From NCBI GenBank assembly GCA_964531215.1, contig CAZHFK010000046.1, positions 1 through 6,826 of the forward strand: a stretch of DNA of 6,826 bases, given 5' to 3'. Shown piece by piece: positions 1 to 4,222 of the stretch (positions within the stretch are counted from its first letter, which is position 1; each line of letters starts with the position of its first letter). The notes under the pieces are model-generated. The model was not told where the DNA came from. It did not search any database and saw only the letters and a program-made list of their open reading frames with translations. This DNA is from WJKP01 sp964531215 (lineage in GTDB: Bacteria > Patescibacteriota > Patescibacteriia > CAIXNZ01). A program made the translations under genes and the position numbers.

Positions 1-48
1 TTAACTCCTCATGAAAAATTTATTAAAAGTGTTACCCTTGACTGTTAA
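1..48 (+). CDS. Possible 3' end of a gene entering from the left edge
   Basis: Frame 1 is open from the first base to a TAA at 46-48 and would encode 15 residues ending in FIKSVTLDC. The other two plus frames hit stops at once. A strong terminator hairpin begins 13 nt after this stop and has a T-run in the plus direction, as expected behind a gene end. The fragment is too short to recognise a family, and an open frame of this length can occur by chance. Confidence 0.3.
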   Translation, partial: LTPHEKFIKSVTLDC

Positions 49-61
49 CTGTACAGTATTT

Positions 62-94
62 AAAAACAGCCTCATAATTTTGGAGGCTGTTTTT
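62..94 (-). terminator. Bidirectional intrinsic terminator after tRNA-Glu
   Basis: A perfect 12-bp stem (62-73 with 83-94) has a 9-nt loop and a GC-rich core CAGCCTC/GAGGCTG flanked by A and T runs on both sides. It lies 2 nt beyond the CCA end of the tRNA, so it most likely ends the minus-strand tRNA transcript. The T-run at 90-95 lets it also stop plus-strand transcription from a gene ending at 48. Confidence 0.85.
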
Positions 95-96
95 TC

Positions 97-171
97 TGGC
101 ACCGCCACGGGGAATCGAACCCCGGTTACCAGGATGAAAACCTGGTGTCCTAACCACTAGACGATGGCGGC
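97..171 (-). tRNA. tRNA-Glu (anticodon UUC)
   Basis: The minus strand folds into a complete 75-nt cloverleaf. The acceptor strands are GCCGCCA and TGGCGGT, the D-stem is GTC/GAC, the anticodon stem is CCAGG/CCTGG with loop TTTTCAT, and the T-stem is CGGGG/CCCCG with loop TTCGATT. The anticodon TTC reads GAA and GAG. The discriminator is G, usual for bacterial tRNA-Glu, and CCA is encoded. The first acceptor pair is a G-U wobble instead of G-C, a small oddity. The gene is transcribed from a strong promoter near 315-343, ends at the hairpin 62-94, and is preceded in its own leader by a broken half copy. Confidence 0.97.
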
Positions 172-191
172 AAAATTAAGATTTATTTTTA

Positions 192-251
192 AGGATGAAA
201 ACCTGGTGTCTCCGCCAGAGGCGGACAGGCTAACCACTAGACGATGGCGGC
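192..251 (-). pseudogene. Partial tRNA-Glu duplicate (5' half) with insert
   Basis: This segment repeats nucleotides 1-41 of the neighbouring tRNA-Glu: the 5' acceptor strand, the D-arm, and the anticodon arm up to the third base of its 3' strand. The match to 131-171 is base-perfect except for a 19-nt insert, and identity continues for 7 bases past the tRNA 5' end (AAAATTA). The insert sits in the D-arm, between the loop and its 3' strand. There is no T-arm and no 3' acceptor strand, so it cannot be a working tRNA. The offset of 61 bp between copy starts suggests a tandem duplication of about 61 bp. Lying between promoter and tRNA, it should be transcribed as part of the tRNA precursor. Confidence 0.87.
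211..229. repeat. 19-nt palindromic insert, CPR-type repeat
   Basis: TCCGCCAGAGGCGGACAGG interrupts the half-tRNA copy; comparison with the intact gene defines its ends to within a base or so. It has a 6-bp perfect stem TCCGCC/GGCGGA with an AGA loop and a CAGG tail that can pair with CCTG upstream at 202-205. Its GC content contrasts sharply with the surroundings. I recall similar palindromes scattered between genes in CPR genomes; whether this one belongs to such a family needs a copy count. Confidence 0.6.
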
Positions 252-278
252 AAAATTAGTTTTGATATTTGAAAGGCA

Positions 279-299
279 CTGGGAAAATAAAATTCCCAG
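279..299 (-). other. Hairpin in tRNA-Glu leader
   Basis: CTGGGAA (279-285) and TTCCCAG (293-299) form a 7-bp stem around a 7-nt A/T loop. It lies just downstream of the expected minus-strand transcription start near 308, so it would form at the 5' end of the tRNA precursor. No T-run follows, so it is unlikely to be a terminator. Its role is unknown. Confidence 0.35.
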
Positions 300-314
300 C
301 GGGAATATGTAAAT

Positions 315-343
315 ATTATAGCGGAAAAAAAGAATTTAGTCAA
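315..343 (-). promoter_or_regulatory. Sigma70-type promoter for tRNA-Glu
   Basis: On the minus strand TTGACT (343-338) is followed by a 17-nt spacer and a perfect TATAAT (320-315). Transcription should begin near 308 and run through the half-tRNA copy into the intact tRNA-Glu. It is the best promoter match in the window, as expected for a stable RNA gene. Confidence 0.78.
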
Positions 344-346
344 GGC

Positions 347-386
347 TTGAAAAAGACTTTGTTTAAAGGTAAACTTTAATTATAAA
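347..386 (+). promoter_or_regulatory. Candidate promoter for the tsaD operon
   Basis: Two overlapping weak matches are present. TTGAAA at 347-352 lies 17 nt from TAAACT at 370-375, and TTGTTT at 359-364 lies 16 nt from TATAAA at 381-386. Either lies about 100 nt upstream of the tsaD ATG and back to back with the tRNA-Glu promoter, so the two units diverge from one short region. Which match is used cannot be told from sequence. Confidence 0.38.
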
Positions 387-485
387 AATACTAGCAATTG
401 AAAAATTTTATGCTCAGTTTTGGCTTTAGATAGCTAAGACAGGCAGGTGAAAAAACTTAAAATATTATTTAATAAATATCCAAAA

Positions 486-1514
486 ATGAAAATATTGGGA
501 ATTGAGACATCGTGTGATGAAACAGCAGTGGCTGTTTTAGAGGTTAAAGGCCAAAATTATCAAGTTTTGGCTAATTTAGTTTCCTCACAAATTAATATTC
601 ATAAAAAATACGGAGGCATAGTGCCTGAAGTCGCAGCACGCAAGCATGTTGAAAATATCATACCCTTATTAGCAAAAGCGAATATAAATAAAGATAATAT
701 TGATGTTATTGGTGTTGTTTATGGTCCTGGGTTAATCACGTCTTTAATCGTTGGTTTGGAAACAGCCAAGACATTAAGCCTTGTTTGGCAAAAATCTTTG
801 GTACCGATAAATCATATTAAAGCGCATATTTTAGCCAATTTGATTAAGGGAAAACAAGGAAAATTAGTATCAATTAAATTTCCTGCTTTGTCTTTGGTGG
901 TCTCTGGCGGGCATACTGCTTTGATTTTTATGAAAGATATAAATAGTTTTCAGACTATTGGCCGGACGCGTGACGATGCTGTGGGAGAAGCTTTTGATAA
1001 GGTTGCCAAATTATTGGATCTGGGTTATCCAGGCGGGCCGATTATTAGCCAGCGTGCGCAAAAAGCAGATCAAGCGGCTTTTGACTTGCCTCGTCCAATG
1101 ATTGATGCTGATAATTTTGATTTTTCGTTTTCCGGATTAAAAACAGCTGTCAGGCAAGAATTAGCCAAAATAAAATTTAAAGATAAAAAGATTATTAATA
1201 ATATGGCAGCCGGTTTTCAGCAAGCGTCTATAGACGTATTAATAGCCAAAACTATTAAGGCAGCGCAAAAATATAAAGTTAAATCAGTTTTACTGGGTGG
1301 TGGAGTTTCTGCCAATCAAGCATTAAGAAATCAATTAAAACAAACAATTAAAAAAGAATTAAGGCAGGTTGAATTTTGGCAGCCTGATTTGTCAAACACA
1401 ACAGATAATGCTTTAATGGTAGCAGTAAGCGCTTATTTTAAATATCAGCAAAAACCTTATAAATATAAGAATTACTGGCAAAAGATTAAAGTTGAGCCTA
1501 ATTTAGATTTATGA
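486..1514 (+). CDS. tsaD: tRNA N6-adenosine threonylcarbamoyltransferase TsaD
   Basis: TsaD transfers the threonylcarbamoyl group from threonylcarbamoyl-AMP to A37 of tRNAs decoding ANN codons, working in the cytoplasm with TsaB and TsaE. The 342-aa product opens with the family signature GIETSCDETA (5-14). Metal ligands are seen as H110 and H114 in NHIKAH and D307 in NTTDNAL. The nucleotide-binding fold shows VSGGHT (139-144), DDAVGEAFDKVAKLL (163-177), YPGGP (181-185), FSFSGLKTA (213-221) and GGGVSAN (271-277). Length matches the usual 335-345 aa. The frame also offers a GTG at 447, but this adds 13 lysine-rich residues before the signature; family alignment favours ATG 486, although neither has a clear Shine-Dalgarno. 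In HIKAH a lysine stands where many homologues have glutamate (HMEGH, HLEAH). It is the first gene of the operon and overlaps tsaE by 4 nt. Confidence 0.97.
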   Translation: MKILGIETSCDETAVAVLEVKGQNYQVLANLVSSQINIHKKYGGIVPEVAARKHVENIIPLLAKANINKDNIDVIGVVYGPGLITSLIVGLETAKTLSLVWQKSLVPINHIKAHILANLIKGKQGKLVSIKFPALSLVVSGGHTALIFMKDINSFQTIGRTRDDAVGEAFDKVAKLLDLGYPGGPIISQRAQKADQAAFDLPRPMIDADNFDFSFSGLKTAVRQELAKIKFKDKKIINNMAAGFQQASIDVLIAKTIKAAQKYKVKSVLLGGGVSANQALRNQLKQTIKKELRQVEFWQPDLSNTTDNALMVAVSAYFKYQQKPYKYKNYWQKIKVEPNLDL

Positions 1515-1945
1515 AAAAATATATTTTAAAAACCGAAAAAGAGACCCAACAATTAGCTGCTGATTTGGCGCAGAAGCTTAGAGGCGGTGAAATCATTGCT
1601 CTGGAAGGTGATTTGGGTGCTGGTAAAACCGCTTTTACCAAAGCGTTAGCTAAAAGTTTACATATAAAAAAGAATTTAACCAGCCCGACCTTTGTATTAA
1701 TGAAACTTTATCCTGCCAGACATAAGCCATTAGCCATTAGCCAATTGGTTCACGTGGATTGTTATCGCTTGGATAATGTTCAGGAGTTATTTTATTTAGG
1801 TATTGAAGAATATTTAAATAAACCTGATACAGTAGTAGTGATTGAATGGGCTGATAAAATTAAAAAATATTTACAAAAATTTAAAAAAGTCAGTTGGTGT
1901 AAAATTAAAATAGCCAAAAATAATCGGATATTTATTATTAAATAA
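1511..1945 (+). CDS. tsaE: tRNA t6A-modification ATPase TsaE
   Basis: TsaE is the small P-loop ATPase that binds the TsaB-TsaD heterodimer and drives the t6A reaction cycle. The 144-aa product shows Walker A GDLGAGKT (33-40, catalytic lysine K39), the SPTF switch motif (58-61), HVDCYRL (81-87) and IEWAD (111-115), all in family order; length is normal to slightly short or long depending on relatives. Its ATG sits inside the tsaD stop (ATGA), indicating translational coupling. The loop between SPTF and HVDCYRL is a little long and contains a heptanucleotide repeat (KPLAISQ, residues about 72-78). TsaB, the third partner, is absent from this window, so it must be encoded elsewhere or be missing. 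Confidence 0.95.
   Translation: MKKYILKTEKETQQLAADLAQKLRGGEIIALEGDLGAGKTAFTKALAKSLHIKKNLTSPTFVLMKLYPARHKPLAISQLVHVDCYRLDNVQELFYLGIEEYLNKPDTVVVIEWADKIKKYLQKFKKVSWCKIKIAKNNRIFIIK
1722..1742 (+). repeat. Threefold heptanucleotide repeat inside tsaE
   Basis: Three tandem heptamers, ATAAGCC, ATTAGCC and ATTAGCC, make 21 nt, exactly seven codons. They fall in the variable loop of TsaE between SPTF and HVDCYRL, where relatives usually have a shorter stretch. Three copies of a 7-mer keep the frame, whereas a change of one copy would break it. Confidence 0.55.
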
Positions 1946-1951
1946 AAATAT

Positions 1952-2524
1952 ATGGAAATAGGTACTCCGGCACAAAATAATCAATCTTCAGAAGATTTAA
2001 TGCCACAGCAGAATGAGGCTAAGAAATTATCACAGGAACAAAGACAAGCTATAATTTTGGAATTATTAGCTGGTGGTGATCCGGAAAAAGAAAAATTATT
2101 AAAAGATTATTGGCAAGCTTTGGTTGAATTTAAGCAAGAAGCTCAAACCGAAATTGAACAGTCAGGTAAGCGAGAAGCTTTGAGCTTGGATCTTGACAAA
2201 GAAGAAGCCGAAGAATGGGTAGAAAAATTACTTTCTTCTGGAATTCAGCCGATTTTATCTTTACCCAAGGAACATTGGCAGGAAGTCCAGCAAAAGGGCT
2301 TAAAAGCCAAAGCTACCTGGATTCCTGAATTAAAAGTTTTAACTGCTACTTTAGGAGTGTTACCCTATAAAAACGATAAAGAAGATCGTGTTTTTTTACA
2401 AATTAAGGCTAAACCACAAGATTTGCAACCACGAATTACTGGTGAAGACCGAACCTTTTATGGCGTAGTTGGGTTTAATCGAGAGTATATTCCGCCTGAT
2501 AAAATTCAAAAAATTAGTTTTTAA
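1952..2524 (+). CDS. Hypothetical protein, third gene of the tsa operon
   Basis: I do not recognise this 190-aa product. Residues 1-30 are polar, rich in Q, N and E, and probably disordered. Residues 28-95 are charged and look helical (EQRQAIILELLAGGDPEKEKLLKDYWQALVEFKQEAQTEIEQ, written here only as 28-70 in outline; key residues W54, F60). From about 97 to 190 the chain looks like a compact mixed alpha/beta domain with several aromatic residues, ending in TFYGVVGFNREYIPPDKI (168-185). There is no signal peptide or membrane segment, so it is probably cytoplasmic. It starts 6 nt after tsaE with no Shine-Dalgarno and ends 6 nt before a terminator, so it is the last gene of the tsaD-tsaE operon. 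Position alone does not show a link to t6A synthesis. Base and codon use look like its neighbours. Confidence 0.85.
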   Translation: MEIGTPAQNNQSSEDLMPQQNEAKKLSQEQRQAIILELLAGGDPEKEKLLKDYWQALVEFKQEAQTEIEQSGKREALSLDLDKEEAEEWVEKLLSSGIQPILSLPKEHWQEVQQKGLKAKATWIPELKVLTATLGVLPYKNDKEDRVFLQIKAKPQDLQPRITGEDRTFYGVVGFNREYIPPDKIQKISF

Positions 2525-2530
2525 AAATAG

Positions 2531-2560
2531 AAAAGCGACTAAGATTAATAGTCGCTTTTT
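2531..2560 (+). terminator. Bidirectional intrinsic terminator between convergent genes
   Basis: A perfect 11-bp stem (2531-2541 with 2549-2559, core AGCGACTA/TAGTCGCT) has a 7-nt loop and ends in a T-run on the plus strand. The opposite strand also has flanking T residues. It ends the tsaD operon and serves the convergent 64-aa gene, whose stop codon at 2559-2561 overlaps the hairpin. Confidence 0.87.
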
Positions 2561-2753
2561 AATTGGTACTTAGTAAAAATAAATTAGTTGGTAATTTTTC
2601 CTGAGTACCGTCACTGAAAATAAGAATTATTTCCAGATAATCGTCAGAGATTTTAACTTTGATTATTTGACCGCCGTTTTTCCCTTCAAATGGTAATTGG
2701 GTCTGTAAATTTGCCACTCTTTCTTCGATTACTTTTTTGTTAATTACTGCCAA
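2559..2753 (-). CDS. Small hypothetical protein, 64 aa
   Basis: I do not recognise this family. The protein is hydrophilic, with no signal peptide or membrane segment. Residues 1-18 look helical (NKKVIEERVANLQTQL) and residues 28-58 look like a small beta-sheet with alternating hydrophobic residues (IIKVKISDDYLEIILIF, then SDGTQEKLP). The start is TTG at 2753, chosen because a perfect AGGAGG lies 9 nt upstream; no better in-frame ATG is present. It reads toward the tsa operon and shares its terminator. The strong ribosome binding site supports a real gene, although it is short and no homologue comes to mind. Confidence 0.72.
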   Translation of the reverse strand: MAVINKKVIEERVANLQTQLPFEGKNGGQIIKVKISDDYLEIILIFSDGTQEKLPTNLFLLSTN

Positions 2754-2762
2754 TTTTTACAC

Positions 2763-2768
2763 CCTCCT
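2763..2768 (-). promoter_or_regulatory. Strong Shine-Dalgarno deciding a TTG start
   Basis: The minus strand reads AAAGGAGGGTG, containing the complete AGGAGG, 9 nt before the TTG at 2753. It is the only full Shine-Dalgarno I find in front of a gene in this window, and it is the main reason for accepting the 64-aa gene and its unusual start codon. Confidence 0.72.
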
Positions 2769-2790
2769 TTATTAAGTTTTAATACAAGCT

Positions 2791-2796
2791 GTTATA
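2791..2796 (-). promoter_or_regulatory. Candidate -10 box for the 64-aa gene
   Basis: TATAAC on the minus strand matches five of six consensus bases and would start transcription about 30 nt before the TTG codon. No good -35 box lies 16-18 nt upstream (AGAATA at 17 nt), so this is tentative. Confidence 0.28.
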
Positions 2797-2822
2797 CGCA
2801 ATTAAATTTTCACTATTCTAAA

Positions 2823-2855
2823 TATCATTCTTCTTTTAGAAAAAGAAGAATGATA
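2823..2855. repeat. Perfect 15-bp inverted repeat with 3-nt loop
   Basis: TATCATTCTTCTTTT (2823-2837) is exactly complementary to 2841-2855 around the loop AGA. It lies 58 nt beyond the stop of the lipoprotein gene and upstream of the 64-aa gene, so it may cap the lipoprotein mRNA 3' end or separate the two units. It lacks the GC-rich stem and clear T-run of a standard terminator on either strand. It could also mark the edge of an inserted segment. Confidence 0.72.
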
Positions 2856-2912
2856 GGGGAGTCCAGGTGCTACTCACATGCTCAAAAATGGGAATATTTT
2901 GGGATCCTAAAA

Positions 2913-3887
2913 TCACTTCTTATAAGCCACATAAATGTCTGATTCAATCATCTTATCATTCTCATAGTAATAGTGTGTAAAATATATATTTCCATCTTTA
3001 TCTATTGTTGCTTCTCCCGCAAGATTAGAGATTATTTTCTCCGGTGCCCGCCATTCCCCGTCAACTTTTCTTGACCGCCAAAGCCCATGGTTTTTTGTAA
3101 TCCATAATTCGTCTTCTTCAACATTCAATGTAGGCCAACCTTCATCATATTCACTATTGACTTTTTCAAGATTTTTAGGTTCTTGCCATTTTCCATTAAC
3201 TTTCTTCGACATCCAAATATCCAAGCCACCCTTTCCTCCTTGTCTTGAAGAATGAAAATAAAGTTCACCACCATCTTTTGATATGTGTAATTCTCCAACT
3301 TCGTATTCTGGATTAAAGTTTGAGATCTCTGCAATAGACCATTCTCCATCTTTGAATTCAGAGGTAAACCAATGAAGTCCTGTATAGCCTTCTCGTACAC
3401 CACAAATCCATAATTTATTACCCTGAAAAAAGCCGCAACCGTCTAAATGCGGTTTTCCCGGCTCAACAAGCCAGATCCTAATAGCATCGCTCCAACCATG
3501 ACTTTGCTTTTTAAACTTATAGATTCCCGTTACCATGTCTTGTGATTGTTCAGAAACATCCATCCTGTTATTCGGAGTAAACCAGACATAAATAGTATTT
3601 CCATCTGGCATGATAAACGCAGAATCTTCTACCCCCTTAGTGTTAACTGGATAAGACAAAGGTACAGATTCTTCATATTCATCAGAATGAAGTTTTGGAG
3701 GAAGCTCATCATTTTCAGGATAAATTTTTATCGCATCTGCAGGAATCAGATTTTCTCTTGAGGGAATCTCTGGGGACGGTGATTTAGGCTCTTCTTTGAT
3801 TTTTTGATTACATCCAGAAAATAAAACACATACAATTATTAATAATATAATTAATATTAAGATCGCTTTTTTATTGAATCTTACCAT
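2913..3887 (-). CDS. Lipoprotein with beta-propeller (PD40-like) repeats
   Basis: The 324-aa product starts with a short basic segment (MVRFNKKA), a hydrophobic stretch (9-24) and a lipobox LFSGC with C26 as the lipidated cysteine, so it should be exported and membrane-anchored. Residues 27-50 are a proline- and glutamate-rich linker. From about 85 to 324 it has repeated PD40/WD40-like strands, for example EDSAFIMPDGNTIYVWF (87-103), GELHISKDGGELYFHSS (198-214) and GEATIDKDGNIYFTHYY (291-307). A recurring G-x-W turn is seen at HGW (130-132), DGEW (180-183), NGKW (231-234) and DGEW (276-279). This suggests four to five propeller blades, usually used for binding proteins or glycans; I see no catalytic motif. 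The ATG at 3887 has no Shine-Dalgarno but a TATAAT lies just upstream. It stands alone between two conserved modules and ends in TGA. The ligand cannot be predicted. Confidence 0.9.
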   Translation of the reverse strand: MVRFNKKAILILIILLIIVCVLFSGCNQKIKEEPKSPSPEIPSRENLIPADAIKIYPENDELPPKLHSDEYEESVPLSYPVNTKGVEDSAFIMPDGNTIYVWFTPNNRMDVSEQSQDMVTGIYKFKKQSHGWSDAIRIWLVEPGKPHLDGCGFFQGNKLWICGVREGYTGLHWFTSEFKDGEWSIAEISNFNPEYEVGELHISKDGGELYFHSSRQGGKGGLDIWMSKKVNGKWQEPKNLEKVNSEYDEGWPTLNVEEDELWITKNHGLWRSRKVDGEWRAPEKIISNLAGEATIDKDGNIYFTHYYYENDKMIESDIYVAYKK

Positions 3888-3893
3888 TAGTTT

Positions 3894-3899
3894 ATTATA
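3894..3899 (-). promoter_or_regulatory. TATAAT just upstream of the lipoprotein ATG
   Basis: A perfect minus-strand TATAAT ends 6 nt before the ATG at 3887. If used, transcription would begin at or next to the A of the start codon and give a leaderless mRNA. There is no matching -35 box (AAAATT at 17 nt) and the region is A/T-rich, so chance is possible. An alternative upstream promoter is at 4149-4177. Confidence 0.35.
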
Positions 3900-3946
3900 A
3901 GTATTTGATATTTATTAATTTTTTTAATAATTTCTGAAATTCCTTC

Positions 3947-3976
3947 GTCCTACGGACATATAGTCTCCTACGGAGA
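3947..3976. repeat. Two TAC-loop mini-hairpins, 18 nt apart
   Basis: GTCC-TAC-GGAC (3947-3957) and TCTCC-TAC-GGAGA (3964-3976) are short hairpins sharing the nonamer TCCTACGGA at a spacing of exactly 18 nt. The stems differ by compensating changes (GTCC/GGAC versus CTCC/GGAG), so pairing is kept while sequence varies. They are GC-rich islands in A/T-rich DNA upstream of the lipoprotein gene. Confidence 0.55.
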
Positions 3977-4063
3977 AATTTATTATCGTGAAAATTTAAT
4001 TTTCTCCGCTTCGCTTTGAGCCACGTTACACTCTCCTCCTTTTGGTCGTCGGGGCGTATATCA

Positions 4064-4137
4064 GGGCTTAAAGTGTTCGTTCGTTGCACTTCGTTTTCCC
4101 AAATTTTTTTCTTGCGGAAAAAATTTCCTTTAAGCCC
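4064..4137. repeat. Nested inverted repeat, possible multi-arm structure
   Basis: GGGCTTAAAG (4064-4073) and CTTTAAGCCC (4128-4137) are perfect 10-bp complements enclosing 54 nt. Inside are a weaker hairpin AAGTG/CACTT (4071-4075 with 4087-4091, competing for three bases with the outer stem) and a 9-bp A/T hairpin (4101-4109 with 4118-4126). Outside, TATA at 4057-4060 and again at 4143-4146 could extend pairing. As RNA or single-stranded DNA this could fold into a closed two-arm junction. The segment 3888-4148 otherwise holds no gene that I accept. Confidence 0.5.
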
Positions 4138-4148
4138 AATGTTATATG

Positions 4149-4177
4149 AAATTAGCATAGCAATTATTTTTTGTCAA
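4149..4177 (-). promoter_or_regulatory. Candidate upstream promoter for the lipoprotein gene
   Basis: The minus strand has a perfect TTGACA (4177-4172), a 17-nt spacer and TAATTT (4154-4149) preceded by TGC, an extended -10 feature. The -10 hexamer itself is poor (3 of 6). It lies just after the pilB terminator and would give a leader of about 250 nt containing the nested inverted repeats before the ATG at 3887. Confidence 0.42.
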
Positions 4178-4179
4178 TT

Positions 4180-4204
4180 AAAAAACAGGCTAAGCCTGTT
4201 TTTT
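4180..4204 (-). terminator. Intrinsic terminator of the pilB operon
   Basis: A perfect 11-bp stem (4180-4190 with 4194-4204, core ACAGGC/GCCTGT) has a TAA loop and is followed on the minus strand by a run of T. It begins 18 nt beyond the pilB stop codon. The A/T tails make it active on paper in both directions. Confidence 0.87.
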
Positions 4205-4222
4205 AATTTATTTTATTATTTT

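Noticed and set aside
42..57. LexA-like operator (CTGT...ACAG) and 10-bp palindrome ACTGTACAGT
   Set aside because: The half-site spacing is 7 instead of 8, no SOS gene or promoter lies beside it, and a 10-bp palindrome can arise by chance.
447..485. GTG start adding 13 residues to TsaD
   Set aside because: The family signature normally begins within a few residues of Met, which fits ATG 486; the added lysine-rich residues have no counterpart in TsaD proteins I know.
2896..2913. Imperfect palindrome around GGGATCC after the lipoprotein stop
   Set aside because: It has one mismatch, no loop and no T-run, and nothing links it to a function; it is probably chance.
3125..3403. Minus-strand frame of 92 aa inside the lipoprotein gene
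   Set aside because: It lies wholly within the lipoprotein gene in another frame; the lipoprotein has a signal peptide and repeat logic, this frame has neither.
4057..4147. Integron attC-like recombination site
   Set aside because: GTTATAT and the GGGCTTAAAG/CTTTAAGCCC arms recall attC boxes, but the partner core lacks the AAC end, the spacers are too short, and no integrase or cassette array is present.
3895..4158. Open frame of 87 aa on the minus strand upstream of the lipoprotein
   Set aside because: It runs through the nested inverted repeats and TAC-loop hairpins, has no ribosome binding site, and its lysine/arginine-rich product shows no domain. It is better explained as repeat DNA read by chance, though a decayed gene cannot be excluded.
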